The position numbers were made by a program, and so were the translations under genes. Below are positions 1 through 8,080 of a DNA stretch of 14,247 nucleotides, piece after piece. Source of the DNA: an uncultured Eubacteriales bacterium. GTDB lineage: Bacteria > Bacillota > Clostridia > Oscillospirales > CAG-272. Each line of letters begins with the position of its first letter. Position 1 is the stretch's first letter. The stretch spans positions 1 to 14,247 of the forward strand of contig UQXK01000042.1 of the NCBI GenBank assembly GCA_900544985.1, written 5' to 3'. The notes beneath the pieces are model-generated. The model did no database searches, was not told the DNA's origin, and saw only the letters and a list, made by a program, of their open reading frames with translations.

Positions 1-107
1 TTTTGGGATTCCAAAGGACTTTTCACGAAAAGTCCTTTGTGTCGGGGTTTGGGGCGGATAGCCCCAACATTTAGTGCACACAAAAACGCGGCGTCGCCGC
101 GTTTTTT
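1..107 (+). repeat. composite hairpin repeat, copy A (left part cut by window edge)
   Basis: Three stem-loops follow each other. Hairpin 1 pairs 12-23 with 28-39 (CAAAGGACTTTT against AAAAGTCCTTTG). Hairpin 2 pairs 49-55 with 61-67 (TTGGGGC against GCCCCAA). Hairpin 3 is a GC-rich terminator at 82-107. The same order, spacing and linker words (GATTCCAAAGGAC, GGGGTTTGGGGC, CCCCAACATTTA, CACACAAAAA) recur in the copy at 151-336, and the first part recurs at 14130-14247. It contains no convincing coding sequence. It is best seen as a dispersed intergenic repeat that ends as a terminator for a gene to the left of the window. Confidence 0.8.
82..107 (+). terminator. intrinsic terminator at the end of repeat copy A
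   Basis: The stem ACGCGGC (86-92) pairs with GCCGCGT (96-102) around a 3-nt loop. It is extended by an A-run upstream (82-85) against the T-run downstream (102-107). The A and T flanks are nearly symmetric, so it could work in both directions. It probably ends a rightward transcript that starts outside the window. Confidence 0.8.
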
Positions 108-150
108 CTTTTTTGTCGTTAACAGTTGGAACTGCGTGAGGGGACCTTGC

Positions 151-336
151 TTCAAGAGGCTTTTGAAAAAGCCCCTTGAAAATCCGCAAAACTTTCGCAC
201 AAACACACCACTTTATTTTGGCGAAGCTTTTGAGATTCCAAAGGACTTTTTACAAAAAGTTCTTTGGTTGGGGTTTGGGGCAGACGCCCCAACATTTACT
301 TCCACACACAAAAAGCACGGCATTGCCGTGCTTTTT
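151..336 (+). repeat. composite hairpin repeat, copy B (apparently complete)
   Basis: This is the most complete copy. It opens with an imperfect palindrome at 151-180 (TTCAAG.GGCTTTT against AAAAGCC.CTTGAA, one mismatch, A157 against C174). A linker ends in ATTTTGGCGAAGCTTTTGAG (216-235). Hairpin 1 follows (238-250 with 255-267, one G-U pair), then hairpin 2 (275-281 with 286-292), then CATTTA and a CACACA linker, and finally a terminator stem at 310-336. The distance from the opening palindrome to the CGAAGC word is about 41 nt, matching the right-edge copy. The variable bases fall largely in loops and in compensating stem positions, which suggests that structure is conserved. No gene is supported inside it. 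Confidence 0.8.
310..336 (+). terminator. intrinsic terminator at the end of repeat copy B
   Basis: The stem GCACGGC (315-321) pairs with GCCGTGC (325-331) around the loop ATT. A5 lies upstream and T5 downstream. It has the same form as the terminator at 82-107 but an unrelated stem sequence. It lies about 45 nt upstream of the promoter of the next gene and would insulate that gene from read-through. Confidence 0.85.
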
Positions 337-378
337 ATTTCTCTTCGAAAAAAATGAAAGAATATTTATATAAACTTA

Positions 379-407
379 TTGACAAATTATATAATTTGCG
401 TTACAAT
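379..407 (+). promoter_or_regulatory. sigma-A promoter of the RHH-clpB unit
   Basis: A perfect TTGACA -35 (379-384) is followed by a 17-bp spacer and a TACAAT -10 (402-407, one mismatch to consensus). Transcription would start near 413-415, leaving a leader of about 20 nt that contains the ribosome binding site GGAAGG (421-426). This is the best promoter match in the window. Confidence 0.85.
383..398. promoter_or_regulatory. perfect palindrome in the promoter spacer, candidate RHH operator
   Basis: CAAATTATATAATTTG is a perfect 16-nt inverted repeat. It overlaps the last two bases of the -35 and fills most of the spacer of the promoter that drives the RHH gene. Ribbon-helix-helix proteins usually bind such symmetric sites and often repress their own promoters, so this is the obvious candidate operator. 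The half-site TATAATTT appears again at 1094-1101, just ahead of clpB, but it is AT-rich and may be chance. The palindrome is seen; its role is inferred. Confidence 0.55.
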
Positions 408-432
408 ATCGTTGAAGAAAGGAAGGCGTGAT

Positions 433-1080
433 ATGAAGAAAAGCGTATATTCTGTTGTTCTTTCGGATAATGTCATATCCGAAATAGACAAGCTTGCATA
501 TATAAACGGCACGAACAGATCCAACATGATAAATCAGATACTTGCGGAGTATGTCTCCCTTATAACACCGGAAAAACGCATACAGAACGTGTTTGACGAA
601 TTGTCTTCTTTGCTTTTTGTGAAAGACGATTTTAAACTTATGAATCCGCCGTCGCACTCGTCTCTCTCTCTTTCGTCGGCGCTTTCATACAAATATAATC
701 CGACGGTGAAATATGTTGTGGAACTGTACCGTGACGTTTCCCGCGGGGACGGCGAAATAAGGGTCTCCATGCGTACGCAGAATGCCGTACTTATTTCCGA
801 AATGATAAATTTTTACAGGCTTTGGACAGGCATAGAGGAACATTACGGATATAACGGAGAAGTCATATACAAGGACGGCGTGTTTACAAGAAAAATAATA
901 ATAAGAAACAGCCCGTTTTACAGAGGGGAAGAAAAAAACGTCTCCGTCGCCGATATGATAGCGGAATATATATATCTTTTCGATAGAGCCATGAAAACTT
1001 ATTTTTCGAGCGACGGAAGCGCAGAGGAGATCGAAAAAATGTATATTGTTTATTTAAATAAAAACGGCAAAATAATATAG
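433..1080 (+). CDS. ribbon-helix-helix (CopG/Arc-like) DNA-binding protein, probable regulator of clpB
   Basis: The protein is 215 aa from the ATG at 433, which has GGAAGG six bases upstream and sits just after a near-consensus promoter. An in-frame ATG at 379 is rejected because it lies in the -35 box. Residues 2-42 fit a ribbon-helix-helix fold: a short strand (KSVYSVVLS), a helix (NVISEIDKLAY), a turn with GTNRS, then a second helix (NMINQILAEYV). RHH proteins bind DNA as dimers through the strand. The remaining 170 residues are a larger C-terminal domain that I do not recognise; it has no transmembrane segment and may sense a ligand or mediate assembly. clpB follows 57 nt later with no terminator between, so the two are probably co-transcribed. 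No CIRCE or CtsR-type site was seen here, so this protein may be the local regulator. The DNA-binding domain is fairly sure; its target is inferred. Confidence 0.8.
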   Translation: MKKSVYSVVLSDNVISEIDKLAYINGTNRSNMINQILAEYVSLITPEKRIQNVFDELSSLLFVKDDFKLMNPPSHSSLSLSSALSYKYNPTVKYVVELYRDVSRGDGEIRVSMRTQNAVLISEMINFYRLWTGIEEHYGYNGEVIYKDGVFTRKIIIRNSPFYRGEEKNVSVADMIAEYIYLFDRAMKTYFSSDGSAEEIEKMYIVYLNKNGKII

Positions 1081-1137
1081 TATAAAGGCTATGTATAATT
1101 TCTTATTCGATATATCTTAAAATCGGGAGGTAATATT

Positions 1138-3738
<2,601 letters not shown>

Positions 3739-3812
3739 CGGGACCAAGGTAGCTTTCCGCGTGCCGATAATAAAGCGGATAAAAAAATACGGTGTTTTAT
3801 GCCGTATATAAG

Positions 3813-3853
3813 AATAACGGAGATTTGATTAAAACAAATCTCCGTTATTTTTT
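3813..3853 (+). terminator. intrinsic terminator after clpB
   Basis: A perfect 15-bp stem (3813-3827 with 3835-3849), containing ACGGAGATTTG against CAAATCTCCGT, has a 7-nt loop and is followed by T6 (3848-3853). It lies about 75 nt past the clpB stop and separates the clpB unit from the ECF sigma gene. Confidence 0.93.
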
Positions 3854-3930
3854 AATGGGAGAAAATATATCATATCGCTTTTATCGCGGCGGAGTAAAAA
3901 AATTTTCGTGGGTTTTTGCGCCTTTTTGTG

Positions 3931-3936
3931 TATAAT
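3931..3936 (+). promoter_or_regulatory. candidate -10 element of the ECF sigma operon
   Basis: A perfect TATAAT lies 33 nt upstream of the proposed TTG start. No good TTGACA -35 is found at 16-18 bp, so either the promoter is weak or activated, or an ECF-type promoter is used instead. Its position argues against the more upstream in-frame start at 3916, because that codon would not be transcribed. Confidence 0.4.
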
Positions 3937-3969
3937 TATATAGAAACACAATTCGAGAGGGGCGGTATC

Positions 3970-4512
3970 TTGCGGGAAACGGAAATTATCGAAATGCTTC
4001 TTAAAAGAGACGAAAACGGATTGGAAGCGTTGCTTATCTATTACGGTCCGCTGATCAAATATATTATCGCGCCTATACTTCACAATGCCCAGGACAGGGA
4101 GGAATGCCTTTCCGAAGTGACTATGCGCGTGTGGGAAAATATATGGCAGTTTGACATACAGAAGGGAAGCTTTAAAGCGTGGCTCACGTCGATTGCGAGA
4201 TATGCCGCCATTAACCGCACAAGGAATATTCCGGACCATACAAGCGTCGACGAAATATCCGAAAACACGCCGTCCTTCGAGCTCACACCCGAAGAGGCGC
4301 TTATACGTCAGGACAGAAAAAATGCGGTCGTCCGCGCTTTGCAACGGATATCGCCGGAGGAAAGAATACTGTTTTACCGAAAATATTATTATTTGCAGCC
4401 GACTTCTCAAATCGCGTCGGAGCTTGGCATGACGGAAAGGGCTGTCGAGGGAAAATTATACCGTTTGAAAAAACGGCTCCGCAAAATTTTAGGAGGTGAA
4501 TCGAATGGGTAA
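3970..4512 (+). CDS. ECF-family RNA polymerase sigma factor
   Basis: The product is 180 aa and directs core RNA polymerase to a specific promoter set. Sigma-2 spans about residues 19-86 and includes DREECLSEVTMRVWENIW and the WLTSIARYAAINRTR helix. A short linker (87-120) follows. Sigma-4 spans about 122-174, with the helix-turn-helix SQIASELGMTERAVEGKLYR. There is no sigma-3, as expected for ECF factors. I chose the TTG at 3970 because GAGAGGGG (3955-3962) lies seven bases before it and because the conserved start of the fold begins there; the ATG at 3916 has no ribosome binding site. The 3' end contains the AGGAGG used by the next gene and overlaps that gene by 8 nt, so the pair is translationally coupled. 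ECF factors are usually held inactive by a partner encoded next door, here probably the downstream membrane protein. The target promoters are not known. Confidence 0.93.
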   Translation: MRETEIIEMLLKRDENGLEALLIYYGPLIKYIIAPILHNAQDREECLSEVTMRVWENIWQFDIQKGSFKAWLTSIARYAAINRTRNIPDHTSVDEISENTPSFELTPEEALIRQDRKNAVVRALQRISPEERILFYRKYYYLQPTSQIASELGMTERAVEGKLYRLKKRLRKILGGESNG

Positions 4513-5986
4513 GCGCGAATTTGAAACAATGAACGACAACGATTTTGAAAACATGCTCGAAAACAGCGTTCCCGACGGTCTTCTTCCCGAGGAAATCGTA
4601 AATAATGTGACCCCGTGGAAAAAAGCGATGAAGCGTATACTCTGGGGTATCGCGCTTTCTACGGTCACATTTAATGTTCTATACTTAAACTATATACTTC
4701 CCGCCATAGGTCTTATACTTATTTTGTTCGGATACCGCGCATTGCGGTGTGAAAACAAGTGGTTCAATATGTGTTTTATAGCTTCGGCGGGAAGGGCGGC
4801 ATACTTTTTTTTAAAGCTTGTTTTGAATACAACTATCATAAAAAGCTATGATGTTGCCTTTAAGATATTGTTCGCTTTTGATGTTGTAAGCTCTGTACTG
4901 ATTGTTTTTGAATTTTTCTGCCTTTGGCGCGGACTTCGGACGGCGCAGAAAAAAGCGGGACTTCCCGTGCGTTGCGGAAGCGCATTTATGCTCATGCTTT
5001 GGTATGCGATTTTGTGCGTTTTATCTTTTATACGGTATAACGGTTCCGTTATCATCATAATGATGCTTATCGGTTATATCTTTATAATTTTCAGCGTATA
5101 CAGGCTGTCAAAAACATTTGATAAAGTGGGGTATTCTTTTAAGACGGCTTTTATAAAGATATCGAATAAGTGCATTGTTCTTATTCTTGTTCTGGCTGTT
5201 TCTGTCGGCGGAACAATAGGATATCTTTTCGGCGGGAGATATCCTATGAAATGGCGGGCGGCGGATCTGTCGGAACATGACGAAGTGGAGAGCATAAAAG
5301 AGCATTTGAAAGAGCTCGGCTTTCCCGAATATGTTCTTGACGATCTTTCCGCGGAGGATATAAAATCCTGCGACGGCGCATTAAGTATTGTTGTAGACAA
5401 TTCGAATCTGTGGCACGGAGAGCTTGCAGACGGTATGCTCGAAATGGTCGGTATCGGAGTAAAAATATCGGATGAGCCGCATAAATGGATAATATTCCAT
5501 CATTTTGTCTGGACGGAGGATCCCGGATTTTGCGGCACGGAATCGGTTCATCTCTGGCCTATATATCAGGATATTTCATCGGGCTGGATATCGGACGGGG
5601 AAATTTCCGGGCGCGTTTTATACGACAAAGACGGGGAAACCTTTATCGCCCCGTATCATTCGCTCGAAGAGACGTATTTGACTTATGAAACTATTTTCTT
5701 CGGAAACCAGACAAGAAGAGATATTTACGGTTCTTTCTCTATGCCGAAAAAAGGGGATAACGAACGCGGATATGTTTCGTATTCGGTAAAGGGAAACAGC
5801 TATGCCGATGTGATTTACAGTTCTATGCACTATACGCACCAGAAAAGTCGTTTTCAGTATCCGGTTATGACTGCGACGGAAAATAGAAAGATGTCGGAGA
5901 ATCGTATATCGGGAGTATTTTACACGGTTTCCCAGAGAATTCAGTTTTTCACTTTGACTCCGGATCCGAGCACTTATTTCGGCTGA
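4505..5986 (+). CDS. polytopic membrane protein coupled to the ECF sigma factor, putative anti-sigma or sensor
   Basis: The protein is 493 aa from the ATG at 4505, with AGGAGG (4491-4496) eight bases upstream. A GTG at 4496 is also in frame but lies inside the ribosome binding site. Residues 1-40 are soluble and acidic, ending in EEIVNNVTPWKKAMKRILWG. About six or seven transmembrane helices follow (near 43-60, 61-79, 88-110, 117-141, 160-178, 181-200 and 222-244). Residues 245-493 form a large domain, probably outside the cell; it begins with KELGFPEYVLDDLSAEDIKSC and contains many aromatic residues. I recognise no enzyme motif and no classical zinc-binding anti-sigma (HxxxCxxC) motif. The 8-nt overlap with the sigma gene and the cytoplasmic N-terminus next to a membrane domain fit a sensor that holds the sigma factor. 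This role is inferred from context only. A terminator follows 70 nt after the stop. Confidence 0.85.
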   Translation: MGKREFETMNDNDFENMLENSVPDGLLPEEIVNNVTPWKKAMKRILWGIALSTVTFNVLYLNYILPAIGLILILFGYRALRCENKWFNMCFIASAGRAAYFFLKLVLNTTIIKSYDVAFKILFAFDVVSSVLIVFEFFCLWRGLRTAQKKAGLPVRCGSAFMLMLWYAILCVLSFIRYNGSVIIIMMLIGYIFIIFSVYRLSKTFDKVGYSFKTAFIKISNKCIVLILVLAVSVGGTIGYLFGGRYPMKWRAADLSEHDEVESIKEHLKELGFPEYVLDDLSAEDIKSCDGALSIVVDNSNLWHGELADGMLEMVGIGVKISDEPHKWIIFHHFVWTEDPGFCGTESVHLWPIYQDISSGWISDGEISGRVLYDKDGETFIAPYHSLEETYLTYETIFFGNQTRRDIYGSFSMPKKGDNERGYVSYSVKGNSYADVIYSSMHYTHQKSRFQYPVMTATENRKMSENRISGVFYTVSQRIQFFTLTPDPSTYFG

Positions 5987-6055
5987 TATTACCCTGACGA
6001 ATAAAAAAAGACATGGTTTTAGGCAATGTCTGATAAGAAAGCGATTTTGTAAAGT

Positions 6056-6091
6056 ACGGTGTAACTCTGCGAAAAAAGTTACACCGTTTTT
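6056..6091 (+). terminator. intrinsic terminator after the ECF operon
   Basis: The stem ACGGTGTAACT (6056-6066) pairs with AGTTACACCGT (6077-6087), an 11-bp match, around a 10-nt A-rich loop and followed by T5 (6087-6091). It faces the minus-strand terminator at 6161-6205, as expected between convergent transcripts. The rest of 5987-6244 shows no supported gene; a short inverted repeat AAAGTGCC / GGCACTTT (6100-6107 and 6146-6153) is present between the two terminators. Confidence 0.88.
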
Positions 6092-6160
6092 ATGTTCGGA
6101 AAGTGCCGATACGGTTTTCTTTCTTGTTACGGCATAAGGCATACAGGCACTTTATTCCAT

Positions 6161-6205
6161 AAAAAATCTCTCCGTTCCGGTCGCATTGTGTCGAAGCGGA
6201 GAGAT
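6161..6205 (-). terminator. minus-strand intrinsic terminator after the XRE gene
   Basis: Read on the minus strand, ATCTCTCCG (6205-6197) pairs with CGGAGAGAT (6174-6166). A short inner TTC/GAA extension continues the stem past a one-base bulge. The stem is followed by U6, the complement of A6 at 6161-6166. It lies about 40 nt past the stop of the minus-strand XRE gene. Confidence 0.75.
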
Positions 6206-6244
6206 AAAGTGCAAAAGTGTTATGGAGTGCGGAAATTTGGATTT

Positions 6245-6850
6245 TTATCTGACAATACGATGTTTGCACATGCTTGTTTTTCCACACTCGGGGCATGTTA
6301 ATCTGCGTTTTGTCAAGGTGTGCGCGCCTTTTACATACTCGTTTATTGTTGGCACAAAAAGCGCCTTGCAATGCGGACACTCAAAATAGCCTGCTTTAAC
6401 TTCAAGCATTGCCGCTGCCCCGATTCCTATGGCAGCCGTAAGGAAAGCAGATATAATCACTGCAATTCTGGCAATCGTCGGCATTTGAATATAAGCCGCT
6501 ATGATGACAAGAGCGCATACGGCAATGATCGTAATTACACCGCAAATTACGGATAGTATCATTTGTTTTTTGTTTTCTTCATTTTCTTTCATCAGATTCA
6601 TCATGTTTTCCTCAGCTTTCTTTTGATAATCATCTTCGGAAACTCTTTCGCCTGTAAGAAGGTCGTTGACGGTTATTTGCAATATTTCGCATAACGGCAT
6701 CATAAGAGAAATATCGGGCAGACCTTTTCCGCACTCCCATTTTGAAACGGTTTTATCGCTTATGGAAAGCGCGTCGGCGAGTTGCCGTTGAGTTTTATTT
6801 TTCTTTTTTCTTGTTTCGGCTATAAATTTGCCAATTTTAATTTGGTCCAT
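6245..6850 (-). CDS. XRE-family regulator with two membrane helices and a C-terminal zinc ribbon
   Basis: The protein is 201 aa from the ATG at 6850, which has AGGAGA six bases upstream; the longer in-frame start at 6871 runs through that site and is rejected. Residues 5-66 are a Cro/C1-type helix-turn-helix with a classic ISDKTVSKWECGKGLPD recognition region, so the N-terminus should bind DNA. A charged linker (70-96) follows. Two hydrophobic helices lie at about 98-121 and 126-149. A C-terminal zinc ribbon has CPHC (158-161) and CPEC (186-189) with a basic stretch between. Such a protein would be a DNA-binding regulator tethered to the membrane, with both soluble domains probably on the cytoplasmic side. 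It lies 100 nt downstream of an unknown membrane protein on the same strand, and its regulated genes may be those neighbours. The domains are clear; the signal is unknown. Confidence 0.88.
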   Translation of the reverse strand: MDQIKIGKFIAETRKKKNKTQRQLADALSISDKTVSKWECGKGLPDISLMMPLCEILQITVNDLLTGERVSEDDYQKKAEENMMNLMKENEENKKQMILSVICGVITIIAVCALVIIAAYIQMPTIARIAVIISAFLTAAIGIGAAAMLEVKAGYFECPHCKALFVPTINEYVKGAHTLTKRRLTCPECGKTSMCKHRIVR

Positions 6851-6872
6851 TGTTTTTCTCCTTTTTGCCATA

Positions 6873-6878
6873 ATTGTA
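6873..6878 (-). promoter_or_regulatory. candidate -10 for the XRE gene
   Basis: On the minus strand TACAAT lies 22 nt before the ATG at 6850. The hexamer 17 bp upstream, TGTTCA, is a poor -35. The gene may have its own weak or regulated promoter inside the 100-nt gap. That gap also contains a small inverted repeat, CGTAGA / TCTACG (6911-6916 and 6927-6932), with no U-tract after it. Confidence 0.3.
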
Positions 6879-6950
6879 TCCGATAAATGATCTGATGAAC
6901 ACCCACAAAGCGTAGAATTTTATTTGTCTACGGAACGCAGAGATGAATCT

Positions 6951-7811
6951 TTATTTTTTATTTATTTCAGAGATGATTTCTTTTTTCTTCCGGTATGCTC
7001 TTATCGCCATCAACAGCCCCACGGAGAACGTGAACAGACATACGGCAGAGCCGAATATTATATTCATACGTGTCTCGAATGCGCGGTCCATATTATCTGA
7101 AAAATTTGTAAACATCGCGGTTTGAAGCGACAGCAATGCCATAAGGGAAGAAATGAGCTTTACGGTTTTTATCGATTCCACTATCGGAGAATGTTTTTTT
7201 CTTTCTTTTATTATGTATACGACAGCGGAGATAAAGCAATAAAAATCGTAAAATGCGACGGCGTATATCAGTGTTCCTTTATATGAAAAACCGTTGTTGT
7301 AGTTTATGATGAGTATTACGGTGCCCTGCAAAATGAGCGTCAACACCATAAGCATTGCCCCGCAATGTCCGTAAGCGGTCCATTCCCTCAGCTTTTTTTC
7401 GTTTTCGTCTTCCGCAAAGCGCATTTTTCTGGCGCTTTGCAGCAACGTCATTTTTATAATGCAGAGAATTAAATAATATGCCGAAAGCATTATGAGCCAT
7501 ATGGACGATGTCATCCAGCCGGCTACGCCTTTTATAAAAGCAAATCCCGCATTTATCGCAAATGATATGTATGTGAAAAATACCGTTCTGAACATATCGT
7601 TGTCGGCGATCTTCCCGCCTATCTGCGTTTTATGCATCAGTGTATCGACTTTTGTTTTCGGAACGCCGCTTTTTATAAAGATCACGGTGTTGTATATTGC
7701 AAAGCCGAGAAGAAGCGCCGCTGCGGTGTATATTATTATTTTTAGCGCATACGGAAGAAAGTTCAGAATATCGGTTGCTACCGTTATTACGGAGAGGGCG
7801 GTTAAAATCAC
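6951..7811 (-). CDS. conserved-looking eight-helix membrane protein of unknown function; start uncertain
   Basis: I do not recognise the family. The open frame from the GTG at 7811 gives 286 aa that is mostly transmembrane: about seven helices plus part of an N-terminal one, ending in the basic tail AYRKKKEIISEINKK. The GTG at 7811 is a poor start. It has no ribosome binding site and it cuts the first helix. The same frame stays open upstream to about 7889 and encodes KKKISYITLVLSLVSAVIL, a good first helix after a lysine-rich N-terminus. The only SD-like sequence (AGGCGG, 7892-7887) is placed for ATC 7880 or ATA 7877 in this frame, or very tightly for a GTG at 7887 in another frame. That GTG frame reads MYYHKAKPTKK and would join this one if a run of six A (7860-7855) lost one base. 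A helix-rich protein between an ABC exporter and a membrane XRE regulator may belong with either. No catalytic motif was seen. Confidence 0.75.
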   Translation of the reverse strand: MILTALSVITVATDILNFLPYALKIIIYTAAALLLGFAIYNTVIFIKSGVPKTKVDTLMHKTQIGGKIADNDMFRTVFFTYISFAINAGFAFIKGVAGWMTSSIWLIMLSAYYLILCIIKMTLLQSARKMRFAEDENEKKLREWTAYGHCGAMLMVLTLILQGTVILIINYNNGFSYKGTLIYAVAFYDFYCFISAVVYIIKERKKHSPIVESIKTVKLISSLMALLSLQTAMFTNFSDNMDRAFETRMNIIFGSAVCLFTFSVGLLMAIRAYRKKKEIISEINKK

Positions 7812-7905
7812 AGCCGAAACAAGCGAAAGGACAAGTGTGATATATGAGATTTTCTTTTTTGGTTGGTTTTGCTTTATGATAATACACCGCCTTTCTCTTA
7901 CCTTT

Positions 7906-7935
7906 ATTTTAAGAAAATCAAAGAATTTTTCTCAA
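7906..7935 (-). promoter_or_regulatory. candidate promoter of the eight-helix membrane protein
   Basis: On the minus strand TTGAGA (7935-7930, one mismatch to TTGACA) is followed by an 18-bp spacer and TAAAAT (7911-7906, one mismatch to TATAAT). Transcription would start near 7899, only about 12-20 nt before the SD-like AGGCGG and the possible starts at 7887-7877. This supports a start well upstream of 7811. Confidence 0.6.
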
Positions 7936-7946
7936 AAAATCGGTTT

Positions 7947-7960
7947 GTTTTGTACAAAAC
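7947..7960. promoter_or_regulatory. perfect palindrome upstream of the minus-strand promoter
   Basis: GTTTTGTACAAAAC is a perfect 14-nt palindrome lying 11 bp upstream of the candidate -35 at 7935. Its size and position fit an operator or activator site. Next to it, TCGGAGCAAG (7965-7974) and CTTGCTCCGA (7993-8002) form a 10-bp inverted repeat with an 18-nt loop. That repeat has no U-tract on either side, so it is not an ordinary terminator for the ABC gene that ends at 8081. Confidence 0.45.
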
Positions 7961-8080
7961 TTTTTCGGAGCAAGGAATTTTCATAGGGATTTCTTGCTCC
8001 GATGTGAAATTACTTATATGTTTTTCGGAATATTATGTTTTTTAAGCTTCGGAATCGTCCTTATATCTTTTTGCCTGGGT

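Noticed and set aside
47..68. G-rich GGGGTTTGGGG as a G-quadruplex
   Set aside because: Only two G4 runs are present; pairing with the adjacent GCCCCAA gives a simpler hairpin.
37..357. 106-aa open frame at the left edge
   Set aside because: It runs across the hairpin repeats and two terminators, has low-complexity stretches, and has no ribosome binding site.
1081..1137. CIRCE or CtsR site ahead of clpB
   Set aside because: No inverted TTAGCACTC repeat and no tandem GGTCAAA pair is present; only a TATAAT-like word without a good -35.
3781..3807. Minus-strand hairpin ATACGG/CCGTAT followed by a U-run
   Set aside because: It would be a minus-strand terminator, but no minus-strand gene reads into it; the stem is only six base pairs.
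3916..3969. Longer ECF sigma start at ATG 3916
   Set aside because: It lacks a ribosome binding site and the segment contains the candidate -10 and the SD sequence for the TTG at 3970.
5618..6142. 174-aa minus-strand open frame
   Set aside because: Most of it is the antisense shadow of the membrane protein at 4505-5986, and it crosses a strong terminator.
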